Numbered from the stretch's first letter, positions 53,501 to 56,209 are shown. The stretch: 64,000 bases of DNA from Aplysia californica (GCF_000002075.1 NW_004797350.1:80358-144357); one strand, 5' to 3'. Notes: a model not told the origin generated them from the letters alone. Program-made: numbers and translations.

Positions 53501-56209
53501 GCCACTCGACTTGCTCCAGACAGACGCCTGTGTCTCCCCGCGACACCCACCGTACACGCGGAAGAAAAAGGTAAAAATAAAGTAAGTTGTAACATGAATG
53601 AAATCCATTTTCAGTTTCAATTTTGAAGTGTTTTGTTTCAGGCGTGCCTGTGGACTGTCCAGAAGTGTCCATGTGCTCCTTCACAGACCCAGTGTGTGGG
53701 GCAACAGGCCCAGGTCCCAGTAAGACTTTCTCCAGCGAGTGTGAACTCAACGTGCTCTCCTGTCTGGCTGGGGTGACTCCGATCAAGCTTTATGCCGGAG
53801 AATGTGATCCAGATGATGGTCAGTACTCTACTCAAGTTACAGCGGTGCTTGCCAACGTGGGTGGTATTGCCCACTTGTAGATAAATCAATAATTTTTGTG
53901 GGCAGTGGAGATTACCCAGGGAGTGAAAAGTGCTAGCCCTATTCTTACTGCTAGACCAGGTCTACAATGCAACAAATAGCTCACAAGGGTTTGGGGCCTG
54001 ACGGAGAGAGGGCTAATTAATGGCAGGCTTGGAAATAATATGTAGGTTGGCAGCACATCAATTATAGGCTCTTAAATATGGCTAACGTGGGCACTGGTTT
54101 TAAAAAGGTTCGCAAGCTCTTGGGTTACAGTGAAAAGTAATGCCTCCGTTAGTTAACCGCGGTATTTCTTAGAAGAGAAACTGTATTATTTAACATTTCT
54201 GTAGAATAGTCATGGGCAGAGAACTGAAGAAGTCCACCAACTACTCAAGTTCCAGAATGTTAACAAGGAGGTTCAAACCAGCATAGCCCACAACGTATTG
54301 CAGCTTGGGAGTAAGTGAAGTGATAAATAAAGACTAACGATTGTTTCTTTCCAACTGTTATTTTCGCTCTACATTTAAGAAGACTTGTAAGTAAACCATT
54401 TTCCTTTTGGTTACATACGGCAGTATTATTTTTACTTGTTGTTTTTGATCCTGCTGTTGTGTGAATGTTTATAATATTTGACTTATGGCTTTTGATGTTT
54501 GTAGGTGATTTGTCACCTTTTCTGCTGTACCCAGTATAGGCTATTTTGAATGGAAAGCTCTGGTTTTCCCATTGCTTGGGTATTATGCTGAAAGGAATGT
54601 TCCAGCAATACGAACATTTTTAAAGATACTTTACATTGTCTTTTTTTTTTGTCACGTTTCATCCAGCTGCACCACTGCAGTTGCCAATCAGATAGGGTAC
54701 AAAGTGTTGACAATTCATGCCAAAAGCATCATTCATAGAGTTCTGTTCATTTACTTTCATTGCACCCCCCCCCCTCCAACCACCCCCACACGCCTCCAGT
54801 ACAGCTTGAGTATAGCTCGAAGTATAATAAATATGAAAAACAATGTATCACCTTATGGCACTTTGAAAAGTATTCTGAAAATCTTTTTTCCCCCCAGTGA
54901 CATTGCTAAATATCTTCAATAGTTCAGTATGGGTACATTTTAGTATACAAGTTTCAGAGCTGTTGCATGTGAAAGGCAAAGGGAAAGAAAATCAATCACT
55001 TCAAAATATCTTTAAAAAACCACCGAAAAATTTCGTCATTACACTGCCATGGTCTCTAAGGTATCTCTGTTTTCCATTTTCTCCAAACTTACTACTTGTG
55101 TTTCCAATTGATCAGACGTGCCCGCTAACCGCATGTGTGAGCGAGACGGCCCCATTATGACCAGCGTCAAGTACACGTACGATGACCCCATACAGAAGTG
55201 CTACGGTCCGGTGATAGAGATTGGCACCTGTGGCACCTTATTGTGTGAAGGAAGCTCCAAGACTTGCTGCAAGGCAACGGAGAAAGACATGGTTGAGGTC
55301 AATGTCAACTGCTACTCCACAGAGGACCTTGGATTCTTCCTGAAATCTTGGAAGCATGTGGTTAGTATCTCCAGTAGAGCAAACATTGAGCCCTAACCTC
55401 CGGAGGTTTTCGTGCCCCTCTGCCTGAATTCCTAAGTGATTCATGCCTCTCTTCATAAAATTGTCAGAATCACTTTCCATGTCTCACTCAGAATAGTCTT
55501 CATCATTACCAGCATCTTAATCAGAAAGATCTTCAAAATAATAGAGAATATCCTGTGTAGGGAAAACTGTTTTCCATGGGCATTTTGTCCCAGGCGGGCT
55601 GGGTTTTTTATTAGGTCCCTCTCACTGATGTACCGGTGGCTAAGCATAGACAATTTTACGTGCCAACAATACACCGGTGGCTAGGGTTCAAAGGATTAAC
55701 TAAAAATCTGTGGCACAGCCACATTTTCTTTGGTTTAGTCATGTTTTTAGTTTGAAGAGACTGCTCAAATAGCACCAAAAAAAAAAAAAGCTTTGGGGGA
55801 TTCTATTTGCTTTCAATTTACCTGTTGTGAAATATAGCAAAGACCAGTGCCACTTTTATAGTTTGTAAATTCTGTTACATAGGGTGTTAAGCGTCAGGCA
55901 AGAACGAAACATGCTTGTTTATCTTGATTACTTTTTATTCATGATGGTTTGCTCCTTCTTTCCTATAAAAAATCCATCGTCTTTATCTTTCCTTCTGTTT
56001 ATGTATGTTACTCTCTTGTAACACATCCAGTCTTTGGCACTTATACGACCTTAGTGTGTTGCAAGTGCCGTAAAACTATTTCTAAAGCTAAACTAAAAAT
56101 TTTCATTCTGAATCTCTCTCACTTGTTTTCTAATCCTCAGTACTACACGGCCACCAAATGTGAATGTCAAGAGGACTCAGGGGAAGAAACTGCTGCAGAA
56201 CAGCCATGA
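1056..56209 (+). CDS. Giant secreted VWD/C-type lectin/CysD/EGF/Kazal mosaic protein, 3' 45 exons (5' end outside window)
   Basis: Forty-five exons with AG/GT borders join into one open frame of 7,137 bases (2,379 codons with the TGA at 56207-56209). Phases agree at every junction, and most domain-bounding introns are phase 1. Domains, in order, are those of secreted gel-forming mucins and related matrix proteins: C8, TIL, EGF-like, C-type lectin, CysD/WxxW, VWD, Kazal and thrombospondin type 1. The product should be extracellular, disulfide-bonded and probably multimeric; signal peptide, start codon and promoter lie left of the window. Role is inferred only: a structural or defensive mucus, egg-coat or matrix glycoprotein with sugar-binding and protease-inhibitor-like modules. 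I do not recognise a named orthologue. Individual domains are listed below. Minor exons may be missing or alternatively used, especially the 24-30-base microexons. Confidence 0.85.
1518..1865. repeat. C tract plus long CA microsatellite
   Basis: A run of about 14 C is followed by imperfect (CA)n with CG-containing variants to about 1865. The His/Thr or Cys/Val open frames here are repeat translations, not genes. Confidence 0.95.
1865..2770 (+). mobile_element. Broken LTR-retrotransposon fragment (integrase region)
   Basis: Fossil element. The frames carry the integrase part of a retroviral-type polyprotein (core region with its Asp/Glu-type catalytic landmarks, then a C-terminal basic/acidic region), most like Ty3/Gypsy-type elements. 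Only this part of pol is present; gag, protease and reverse transcriptase were not seen, and no flanking LTR pair was recognised. It is clearly broken, with a small number of breaks. It lies in the intron between the C8 and TIL exons, directly after the CA microsatellite, and cannot be dated without a second copy. Confidence 0.8.
3211..3458 (+). CDS. TIL (trypsin-inhibitor-like) domain exon, module 1
   Basis: Acceptor TGCCTTTCAG, donor GTAACT; the exon takes one base from the C8 exon (phase 1) and ends in phase 0. It encodes a ten-cysteine TIL domain: ETEC, CQPTC, ICTDY, GCVCNDGFFL, CVTEQECTNEC. In gel-forming mucins and VWF, TIL follows C8 and closes each D assembly, as here. The GCVC..GF..N signature is repeated in the TIL exons at 24986 (GCVCRDGL) and 43925 (GCVCKQGFVL). 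Confidence 0.9.
3486..3600. repeat. (GTT)n/(GCT)n triplet microsatellite
   Basis: Imperfect GTT and GCT triplets just after the TIL exon, intronic. Confidence 0.95.
3730..3868. repeat. C tract, (CT)n and (CTAT)n microsatellites
   Basis: A run of C at 3733-3742 leads into about 75 bases of (CT)n, then (CTAT)n and (CCAT)n near 3834-3870. Intronic, with no coding value. Confidence 0.95.
3996..4161 (+). CDS. Post-TIL EGF-like Cys-rich exon, module 1
   Basis: Acceptor TCTACACAG, donor GTAAGT, phase 0 in and phase 1 out. It encodes a short unit with CRRTAQC then GCDLHAVCSPDGLQCVC and GFYGDGKTC, an EGF-like ending. The same unit follows TIL in modules 2 (26282-26471) and 3 (44792-44978), so it is part of the ancestral block. 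It corresponds in position to the short VWC-like/EGF-like segments after TIL in other D-domain proteins. Confidence 0.85.
4597..5010. repeat. Possible inverted-repeat element
   Basis: GGCCCAGTTTGTCACA near 4618-4634 reappears inverted near 4961-4985 (TGTAACAAACTGGGCC), with further GTCACAG/CCCAGT pieces in both arms. This suggests a degraded foldback element of about 400 bp. No second copy was noticed, so the call is weak. Confidence 0.35.
5683..10280 (+). CDS. C-type lectin domain 1 with inserted Cys-rich segment (5 exons)
   Basis: Exons are 5683-5812, 7028-7101, 7856-8050, 8903-8932 and 10071-10280. The first opens CTLD style (GYVSMGDLCYRF, DWHSAALTCGAEGARLA). The last closes it with LWVGG, VGCFQATLNEKE and NPDCKNVQPFICE, the usual C-terminal Cys pattern. 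Between them exon 7856-8050 adds about 65 residues not typical of the fold, with motifs CQGGSTCRIP and GNCDATFSLSCVL. A 30-base microexon (8903-8932, ten residues, phase 1 to 1) keeps frame. Sugar binding is uncertain: the usual EPN/QPD and WND motifs are not evident. The insert could instead be a separate small domain. Confidence 0.75.
8415..8600 (+). mobile_element. LINE fragment, C-terminal tail of reverse-transcriptase ORF
   Basis: One frame reads MMRGKRAKG.. then WTDDIKAQIGLN, the familiar 'GKR.RGR..+.W.DDI' tail downstream of reverse transcriptase in several LINE clades. It is short, lacks the catalytic part and lies in the intron between exons 7856-8050 and 8903-8932. Confidence 0.6.
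8992..9188 (-). repeat. Interspersed repeat family B, copy 2 (reverse)
   Basis: Reverse complement of the family B consensus. On the - strand it reads from GTTGTTGGCCACTGCTCTGG through TATGACCTTATTGTGTTGCAAG to an ACTAAAAC end. Confidence 0.7.
10801..10996 (+). mobile_element. SINE-A, 3' body and tail
   Basis: It matches the 3' half of the SINE at 17535-17830 and 42113-42478: ATCTTGTCAGTATGTTAG, GGCTGCTTGCACTGTATGCTT, TCTGCTGGGGTAATAGTATAG, then GGCATAGAGC and TGCGCTATACAAATGCTATC with a T-rich end. The tRNA-like head is missing. Confidence 0.75.
11050..13261 (+). CDS. C-type lectin domain 2 (4 exons, including a 24-base microexon)
   Basis: Exons are 11050-11073 (24 bases), 11346-11490, 11822-11924 and 13153-13261, phases 1-1-2-0-1. 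CTLD signs are AIAKCAELGRPLL in the N half, AWLDARFAPELEAF then WSDGTAIDFNNW in the core, and HCLAMSKKTGFWYAERC ending in RLFPLCGPH. The NNW sequence recalls the WND Ca2+/sugar motif, but Asp is absent and no EPN/QPD triplet is seen, so sugar binding is unproven. The N-terminal Cys-pair strand is shortened. The microexon is supported by good splice sites and frame only. Confidence 0.8.
12000..13140. other. Intron, nothing recognised
   Basis: AT-rich sequence between lectin-2 exons. I see no repeat, RNA gene or coding signal. Confidence 0.6.
13262..14589. other. Intron, nothing firm recognised
   Basis: AT-rich intron. A short GATACAGCTGGAAGCA duplication occurs near 13618-13645. Open frames here have no domain signal. 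Confidence 0.55.
14590..15017 (-). mobile_element. LINE fragment, 3' end of reverse-transcriptase ORF
   Basis: On the - strand from 15017 a frame reads KSVLFYGCEKW, CLRKLLRIRWTDRVTNEEEL and RRRWRWIGHTL, the conserved C-terminal part of reverse transcriptase in RTE-like LINEs. It is truncated on both sides; the remaining about 170 bases read on in another frame, so it is dead. Confidence 0.8.
15258..18137 (+). CDS. CysD/WxxW-like domain 1 (2 exons)
   Basis: Exons are 15258-15355 and 17954-18137, phases 1-0-1. The second exon carries the CysD (mucin WxxW) C-terminal pattern: LCDEPVEIRCRAKN, a hydrophilic stretch, LSCKK, GGQGLDC and EAEFLC. The first exon gives a Pro-rich linker plus a helix (LEKIKEQLHKHG) where CysD normally has its WxxW motif; that motif is missing. 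CysD modules in vertebrate MUC2/MUC5 influence mucus gel cross-linking. The intron is 2.6 kb and packed with a LINE, a SINE and a dead exon. Confidence 0.7.
15522..15539. repeat. 18-base direct repeat, left copy
   Basis: GTTGCATCTGACAAAAAC occurs here and again, identical, at 17517-17534, right at the 5' junction of the LINE on the - strand. Confidence 0.8.
16136..16520. repeat. (CTT)n(CCT)n triplet tract, 385 bases
   Basis: Nearly pure pyrimidine triplets, with CTGCTC hexamers toward 16440-16512. It translates as poly-Leu, Ser/Pro or poly-Arg depending on frame, which has no meaning here. It could form triplex DNA. Confidence 0.95.
16136..17516 (-). mobile_element. 5'-truncated LINE with AAG/AGG-rich tail
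   Basis: On the - strand, starting near 17516, frames give NMNANLINVIQQLY, then FLERIMTDTLEDYNGTISIGG, RLDTTSAAYGTEISAK, NSFKYLESIVSYEGS, SIFLYACESCTADLEKR and YKDHVSNADVRNRI. This is a reverse-transcriptase ORF broken by at least two frame changes. The 3' side runs into 16136-16520, an (AAG)n/(AGG)n tract on this strand that is probably the expanded tail. Only the 3' third of the element is present. Confidence 0.85.
17833..17930 (+). pseudogene. Dead exon remnant related to exon 7856-8050
   Basis: Starting at an AG made by the end of the SINE tail, the phase-0 frame reads VKLVACKGGIAYRIPRVN, which lines up with YLHCQGGSTCRIPKNE of exon 7856-8050. There is no donor in a usable phase: read-through reaches a TGA just inside the next exon, and the real CysD exon has its own acceptor at 17953. 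It looks like a second copy of the lectin-insert exon, cut at its 5' side by the SINE. It could also be a rare alternative exon giving a truncated product. Confidence 0.5.
18850..19440 (-). mobile_element. LINE fragment with RNase H tail
   Basis: On the - strand the upstream part encodes an RNase H ending (QWISSQCGIHGNEKAD..AK.GA). It is followed by a conserved C-terminal region with HPKHNRHDPYYI, TIFRLRCGHNRLNHHMH, ECGHDQEDANHILQHCP. RNase H followed by this zinc-ribbon-like tail is typical of I-group/Outcast-type LINEs. It is truncated upstream of RNase H and lies in the intron before exon 19606. Confidence 0.75.
19606..19746 (+). CDS. EGF-like exon after CysD 1
   Basis: Acceptor ATTCCCAG, donor GTACGT; 141 bases, phase 1 to 1. 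Six-Cys EGF-like spacing: DQCKELAALGATACEGGQIC, NNHYICKCP, QACV. The leading DIDEC calcium motif seen in the equivalent unit of module 2 (32786-32911) is not present. It links CysD 1 to VWD2. Confidence 0.8.
20113..22278 (+). CDS. VWD domain 2 (3 exons)
   Basis: Exons are 20113-20197, 20485-20698 and 21953-22278, phases 1-2-0-2. Textbook VWD marks: CVASGDPHYIDYNGNKFDFQG at the start, CGVRQGVSCISQVDIHL in the middle, VTLSWNKLTVKAP and KMCGLCGDCDD near the end. GDPHY and CGLCG are the most conserved family motifs, so this is the least degenerate VWD in view. VWD units make the multimer-forming D assemblies of VWF and gel mucins. The 1.25-kb second intron carries a truncated MITE only about 70 bases from the third exon. 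Confidence 0.93.
20699..21586. other. Intron, nothing recognised
   Basis: AT-rich intron with a C10 tract near 20864. No repeat family identified. Confidence 0.55.
21587..21885 (-). mobile_element. Foldback MITE family M, copy E (truncated)
   Basis: It begins with the M terminal repeat in reverse orientation (ATGTGTGACCTCATAATGAAATTAGGC) and continues with TTTAGAATTCGCCAAACTTTG and TCTCGCTAATTGTACCCCAGACACC, matching copy D at 25790. It lacks the other terminus. Confidence 0.65.
22939..24665 (+). CDS. C8 domain, module 2 (2 exons)
   Basis: Exons are 22939-23059 and 24506-24665, phases 2-0-1. The C8 pattern is complete: CDTPVEPEGEC, DDMCGIFYDETGPLADCFR, then FHNCVFDACYQ, ESVCVSVQGFAQICL and the closing LDWRRDDFC. 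It follows VWD2 and precedes TIL2 as in a standard D assembly. The 1.4-kb intron holds a LINE fragment. Just past the second exon its last bases and donor are repeated imperfectly at 24700-24717. Confidence 0.92.
23283..24155 (+). mobile_element. LINE-T fragment (reverse-transcriptase 3' end plus 3'UTR)
   Basis: The frame gives GVVLDQDMSMKYHVSNLCK, SRIDYFNCLLAGVP, LQRVQNIAAKII, LHWLPVKERIIYKICLTCYK and SYGQRSFSYFAPLVWNRLP, the C-terminal reverse-transcriptase region of Jockey/CR1-like LINEs, with one frame change after YLKQF. A TG-rich 3'UTR follows, then AAGCGCATAGAG..GGATATGCGCTATATAAATGC and an (ATT)n tail ending near 24155. A sister copy lies at 37747-38556 on the - strand. Confidence 0.88.
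24986..25197 (+). CDS. TIL domain exon, module 2
   Basis: Acceptor TTCCCAACAG, donor GTGAGT, phase 1 in and phase 0 out, same as TIL 1 and 3. Cysteine pattern: WNCTAKEMYRSDASCEPTC, GICEEPPEEGCVCRDGLM, KCVTPEECGCSVPMPDGS. The ECGC..PDG ending is shared with TIL 3. Confidence 0.92.
25198..25789. other. Intron, nothing recognised
   Basis: AT-rich stretch between TIL 2 and MITE copy D. Confidence 0.55.
25790..26199 (-). mobile_element. Foldback MITE family M, copy D (complete, reverse)
   Basis: Ends GGCATCGTGGTGAAACTAGG..GCTCATC and GACGAGCGCCTGATTCCATT are inverted repeats of each other and of the termini of the other M copies. The inside contains the reverse complement of the 'GAGAAAATGGCCGCC' landmark (GGTGGCCATTTTCTTGCTAA). 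It stops about 80 bases before exon 26282. Confidence 0.75.
26282..26471 (+). CDS. Post-TIL EGF-like exon, module 2
   Basis: Acceptor ATTGTCCACAG, donor GTAAGT, phase 0 to 1. It encodes PECTERYTCKVLP, LNFICVPGYPTTVECAKGF and KKTC. It is equivalent in position to 3996-4161 and 44792-44978 but has a more divergent second half. Confidence 0.82.
26472..27094. other. Intron, nothing recognised
   Basis: AT-rich; no repeat family or coding signal seen. Confidence 0.55.
27095..29572 (+). CDS. C-type lectin-like domain 3, divergent (2 exons)
   Basis: Exons are 27095-27280 and 29279-29572, phases 1-1-1. The first reads as a CTLD N half (GYSDADGLCIKTPEEENVW, AVEACNRQDGTLSFVDTETK). The second, 98 codons, has almost no cysteine until its end TPSNFACEQ, which matches the CTLD closing strand (FICE). 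Its core, with YHVPDYLLSVAVVSDD and VRLDESGEGVIVLA, lacks the conserved WIG and WND motifs. It stands where lectin 1 and 2 stand in module 1. It may have lost ligand binding or have a new one. The intron holds a nearly intact-length LINE reverse-transcriptase relic. Confidence 0.75.
27600..29110 (-). mobile_element. LINE-J relic: reverse-transcriptase ORF pieces and 3'UTR with CA repeat
   Basis: On the - strand from about 29110: NSKPWVNSGVKDLIHKKKK; VRKACGPDGMQPKILK; CSEIVPLPKREKITKTNDLR and RPIAITSIVIKYLDKIVLKR; LQFAYRQGRSVEDAILLFL; NTGAPQGCVLPPVLFTLCTN; IKIADDSTIIGLI. These are fingers and palm of a Jockey-like reverse transcriptase (the YADD box reads IADD), split by several frame changes. 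The 3'UTR (27600-27850) contains (CA)n and AATAAAG; it matches 44372-44660. Confidence 0.87.
29573..30792. other. Intron, nothing recognised
   Basis: AT-rich intron before the CysD 2 exons. No repeat family or gene identified. Confidence 0.55.
30793..32238 (+). CDS. CysD/WxxW-like domain 2 (2 exons)
   Basis: Exons are 30793-30893 and 32058-32238, phases 1-0-1, as in CysD 1. Features are KDWYGPCNTD and DDGDQELLSSLLL (CysD: W..W, then GD.E and a helix), then NKCLICPKPMAVRCNVV, EGLLYSC, CIDKNVEVQC, matching the CysD 'C..P..I.C ... GL.C ... C.D.EV...C' frame. Only one Trp of the WxxW pair is evident. A SINE tail ends 17 bases before the second exon. Confidence 0.75.
31068..31186. repeat. (GA)n microsatellite
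   Basis: Imperfect GA repeat with ATAGA and GGGA interruptions, in the CysD 2 intron. Confidence 0.95.
31250..31620 (+). mobile_element. LINE fragment, reverse-transcriptase C-terminal tail
   Basis: One frame near 31490-31600 reads RWQDDIREQMQRTVNRSE then GYIPLRRD, resembling the 'W.DDI' tail of LINE ORF2 proteins; upstream frames are broken. Weak but similar in style to 8415-8600. Confidence 0.45.
31777..32040 (+). mobile_element. SINE-A copy with full tRNA-like head
   Basis: A box TAGCATAGTGGTTAGGC and B box GGTTTGAATCACG are about 35 bases apart. They are followed by AAAAGCACTTTACTAAG, AATGGGTCATGTGGCT, TCTGCTGGGGTTGTAA, GCATAGTG-like and TATGCACTTTGTATAATGC parts and a (TTATAA)n end. 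Diverged, but the order matches the other SINE-A copies. Confidence 0.8.
32786..32911 (+). CDS. Calcium-binding-type EGF exon
   Basis: Acceptor ATTCCTCAG, donor GTAAGA; 126 bases, phase 1 to 1. It starts DIDECALGIDDC and continues CINTIGAYKCKCP, the cbEGF signature (D-I-D-E-C, N, aromatic). It sits after CysD 2 as the EGF unit at 19606 sits after CysD 1. Confidence 0.93.
32912..35334. other. 2.4-kb intron, nothing recognised
   Basis: AT-rich throughout. I found no repeat family shared with the rest of the window, no RNA gene and no coding signal; it is the largest intron here without an identifiable transposon. Confidence 0.55.
35335..39259 (+). CDS. VWD domain 3, degenerate (4 exons)
   Basis: Exons are 35335-35469, 36046-36206, 37031-37189 and 39135-39259, phases 1-1-0-0-2. 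It lies where a VWD is expected: after EGF and before C8. Motifs are altered: IPNGYLFDFNGFSNRPALF and DYDCNYVLAAPC for the family 'PHY.TFDG..F.F.G.C.Y.L', and MIEMMCGVC where VWD2 has KMCGLCGDCDD. The GD-P-H acid is gone. It is probably a VWD fold without the Ca2+/cysteine features needed for multimer formation. The last intron contains a LINE and the assembly gap. Confidence 0.75.
37390..37740. repeat. Minisatellite, about 42-base unit
   Basis: Repeating unit built from CAGACGTAGATACAGGATAAA and ATCCTCGCAGGGGAA, with two near-identical units at about 37595-37690 and diverged ones on both sides. Confidence 0.85.
37747..38556 (-). mobile_element. LINE-T fragment, sister of 23283-24155
   Basis: On the - strand: LQRVHNIAAKIITKKLKHDH, LHWLPVKKRIIYKICLTCYK, SYGKGSFSYFAPLVW, then a CA/TG-rich 3'UTR and the tail AGCGCATAGAG..AGTGGATATGCGCTATATAAATGC with TTATTATG. 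The N gap and its CA repeat are inside the 3'UTR. Confidence 0.87.
37940..38039. other. Assembly gap, 100 N
   Basis: Exactly 100 N, a placeholder length, flanked by (CA)n on the left and (TA)n/(CATA)n on the right. True size unknown. Confidence 0.99.
38740..39045. repeat. Pyrimidine-rich (CT/CTGT)n tract
   Basis: CTCTCT, CTGT and TTTCTC repeats about 90 bases upstream of the fourth VWD3 exon. The several Ser/Leu open frames here are artefacts. Confidence 0.9.
39737..40898 (+). mobile_element. Foldback MITE family M, copy C, interrupted
   Basis: Left end AATCAAGCGCTCGTCAG and right end GAGCGCCTGATTTCACCATG are inverted repeats. Internal landmarks GAGAAAATG.TTGCCAAAGTTTGG and GGTGTTAGGCCAAAAAAACA are in order. 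Without the 713-base insert and one TTAA it is about 445 bases, the same as copies A and B. Confidence 0.85.
40008..40720. mobile_element. 713-bp non-autonomous element inserted at TTAA
   Basis: Flanked by TTAA at 40004-40007 and 40721-40724. Ends are inverted: CTGTTTTCCTACC at the left and, read inward from the right, CACTTTTCCTACGG. It interrupts M copy C, and the uninterrupted M copy B has a single TTAA at the same point (CCTTTAATCAA). TTAA duplication with short inverted ends is the hallmark of piggyBac-type elements. No transposase ORF is inside; it includes a long C tract at 40340-40363. Confidence 0.85.
41578..43162 (+). CDS. Threonine-rich mucin stretch and C8 domain, module 3 (2 exons)
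   Basis: Exons are 41578-41761 and 43033-43162, phases 2-0-1. The first begins LCTPHV, five Pro, then thirteen and ten Thr separated by Val-Ala, a likely O-glycosylated mucin spacer. It then starts the C8: DPCSPEKRNVCNLLKEYCG. The second continues EVCETYLCIAAPNICEYLA, IPSCTNSYEL and QSECDE. Thr codons are mixed ACA/ACC/ACT, and the tract may vary in length. The C8 lacks the WRxxxxC ending of modules 1 and 2. The intron carries M copy B with a nested SINE. Confidence 0.85.
42054..42859 (+). mobile_element. Foldback MITE family M, copy B, split by a SINE
   Basis: Left end GTGGTAGAATCAGGCGCTGG, right end GCGTCTGATTTCACCACAAT. The inside has GCGAGAAAATGGCCGC and GGTGTTGAGTCAACAAACAA. Removing the SINE (42113-42478) leaves about 440 bases. 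Confidence 0.85.
42113..42478 (-). mobile_element. SINE-A, nearly full length, reverse
   Basis: On the - strand it starts near GATACTCGGACTCGCAACCG (A box partly lost), has a clear B box GGGTTCGAATCCCG, then GGAAAGGCACTTTACACG, TGGGTACCCGGC, CTGCTTGCACTGTATGC, TCTGCTGGGGTAATAATATAG, CATAGAGCCTGCTGC and ATATGCGCTATACAAATGC. It ends in (ATT)n. Best-preserved copy in the window. Confidence 0.9.
43208..43445 (-). mobile_element. SINE-A, 3' half, reverse
   Basis: (ATT)n tail on the - strand at 43208-43236, then a diverged body with CTTGCGCTGTATGCTACCTGG and CTACTGTGGTAATAATAATTG. The head is absent or unrecognisable. Confidence 0.7.
43925..44133 (+). CDS. TIL domain exon, module 3
   Basis: Acceptor CCTCTGCTAG, donor GTGAGT, phase 1 to 0. 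LCGPQMRFRYTLVTEQPTC, GCVCKQGFVLSGGLC and RIEECGCVMPDGVYKL match the TIL family. Some TIL cysteines in the middle are missing compared with module 1. Confidence 0.88.
44372..44660 (-). mobile_element. LINE-J 3' end with (GATAA)n tail and internal CA repeat
   Basis: It matches 27600-27850: GTCCAGATCCTGGCACATTGG, GTTCCACCACGAGTACACAC, (CA)n, then TAGGCTTACAATCACATACA, TAATATAAATGAGCAGCA. It carries AATAAAGATG on the - strand followed by eight (TTATC) units as tail. Only the 3'UTR was copied. Confidence 0.85.
44792..44978 (+). CDS. Post-TIL EGF-like exon, module 3
   Basis: Acceptor GTTCATAG, donor GTAGAA, phase 0 to 1. It encodes PGDVWRSENCSMIYTCLGGN, CGPNTVCVQTEKELTCQC, EGFFGNP. Same unit as 3996 and 26282, and the best match to the D-domain linker consensus of the three. 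Confidence 0.88.
45322..45450 (+). mobile_element. SINE-A 5' head fragment
   Basis: It begins GGCGTCGGTGGCCTAGTGGTTACGC (A box), then TACCGGACTCGTAATCGTGA, GCGGGTTCGGGGGTCCGAG (B-box region with a small insertion), and GGAAAGGCACTTTACACGAA. It stops after TTTTCCTCTCTC. The cleanest copy of the head. Confidence 0.85.
45993..47887 (+). CDS. Three EGF-like exons
   Basis: Exons are 45993-46109, 46714-46839 and 47747-47887, all phase 1 to 1. The first is a short Cys-rich unit (KTCYTYVNVDGSKEERCNC, SSCNDCE), only loosely EGF-like. The second and third are calcium-binding-type EGFs starting DIDEC (DIDECKLGLHDC, FECVCADGF; DIDECSQNPKPCGDHAGC, GTFECRCCTGYF). The doubled Cys in CRCC of the third is unusual. 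They replace the lectin-CysD-EGF part of the earlier modules. Confidence 0.88.
46965..47085. repeat. CA-rich microsatellite
   Basis: Imperfect CA and CATA repeats, intronic. Confidence 0.85.
47466..47643 (+). repeat. Interspersed repeat family B, copy 3
   Basis: Reads CTAGTTTGCTCTTTCTTTCC, CTCTTGTAACAGCTCTAATC and TTGCAAGTGCCGTAAAACTG, ending in GCTAAAAC. It lies 100 bases before exon 47747. Confidence 0.75.
47888..48788. other. Intron, nothing firm recognised
   Basis: Short CATCAT runs near 48188-48225, and a direct duplication of the ACTTGTAATT..TTTTTACTCTCTT(A/G)GGG segment near 48440-48500 (two units of about 45 bases). No gene. Confidence 0.55.
48789..49704 (+). CDS. Kazal-like unit 1 and Pro-rich linker (2 exons)
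   Basis: Exons are 48789-49022 and 49609-49704, phase 1 throughout. The first has AQCCAVCNIPMICRD, SPLCYTLSTGQQMTFSSGLV, FQVLCISNLEFD and a GPC ending. The pattern 'C..Y ... TFSS ... C ... G.C' resembles Kazal 3 (53642), with altered loop cysteines, so it is probably a derived Kazal fold. The second is a linker ending LPPPPPELAT. The paralogue has the same pair at 63845-63603 and 63079-62990. Confidence 0.75.
50226..50418 (+). repeat. Interspersed repeat family B, copy 4
   Basis: GATATGGTTTGTTCCTTCTT, CTCTTGTAATAATACCTCTA, GACCTGATTGTGTTGCAAATG and an ACTAAAAC end. Confidence 0.75.
50563..50739 (+). CDS. Kazal-like unit 2 exon
   Basis: Acceptor TTCCCCAG, donor GTAAGT; 177 bases, phase 1 to 1, the same length as Kazal 3. 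GEVCGPAYSATLQTFSSYAE, LVYVCVQFGGP and AQKGKC follow the Kazal 'VCG...TFSS...L...C...G.C' skeleton but lack its two N-terminal cysteines. Inhibitory function is doubtful. A basic Gly/Pro/Arg tail leads to the TSP1 exon. Confidence 0.75.
50740..51622. other. Intron, nothing recognised
   Basis: AT-rich; no repeat family or coding signal identified. Confidence 0.55.
51623..51823 (+). CDS. Thrombospondin type 1-like exon
   Basis: Acceptor CATGTTGCAG, donor GTAAGC; 201 bases, phase 1 to 1. FGKWTLYGRCKFS, LGCGPGYQTRTRV and ESRPCFVPC give the W..W-like start, CG.G.Q.R.R core and final C..C of a TSP1 repeat. The first Trp pair is reduced to one Trp. TSP1 repeats bind matrix or cell-surface glycans. 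The paralogue exon is 61888-61694. Confidence 0.9.
51990..53583 (+). mobile_element. LINE-R, 5'-truncated reverse-transcriptase ORF
   Basis: Same strand as the gene. EVREALKTIPKNKAAGDDGI (fingers), LSDAQFGFRKGRGCTDAIF, LVFVDQEKAFDRVN, the palm box MFADDLAMM, SIEFKYLGSIF, PTLIYQCQTWSLTKA and KVKWFGHLMRMPS mark an RTE-like LINE. Stops (for example in VQAG*QN) and at least two frame changes make it dead. It ends TAAAAATAAAG only about 60 bases before exon 53642. Confidence 0.92.
53642..53818 (+). CDS. Kazal domain 3 exon (canonical)
   Basis: Acceptor GTTTTGTTTCAG, donor GTCAGT; 177 bases, phase 1 to 1. VDCPEVSMCSFTDPVCGATG, KTFSSECELNVLSC and YAGEC form a complete six-Cys Kazal domain, the protease-inhibitor fold also used in matrix proteins. 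The nucleotide sequence is nearly identical to the paralogue exon 61332-61156 (4 differences), as are the 55 bases upstream. This is far closer than neighbouring exons. Confidence 0.95.
53829..55115. other. Intron, nothing recognised
   Basis: AT-rich with C tracts near 54764; no repeat family identified. Confidence 0.55.
55116..56209 (+). CDS. Cys-rich C-terminal domain and stop (2 exons)
   Basis: Exons are 55116-55360 and 56141-56209, phases 1-0-stop. RMCERDGPIMTSVKYTYDD, KCYGPVIEIGTCGTLLCEG, KTCCKATEKD, VNCYSTEDLG and KWHV-type end SWKHV lead to YYTATKCECQ and an acidic tail EDSGEETAAEQP. Ten or more cysteines suggest a knot-like C-terminal domain. I cannot assign it to a named family; its K.C.C ending recalls C-terminal knots. 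The paralogue exons are 59741-59497 and 57958-57917. Confidence 0.88.
55936..56092 (+). repeat. Interspersed repeat family B, copy 5
   Basis: GATGGTTTGCTCCTTCTTTC, CTCTTGTAACACATCCAGTC and GTGTTGCAAGTGCCGTAAAAC, ending 48 bases before the last exon. Confidence 0.75.
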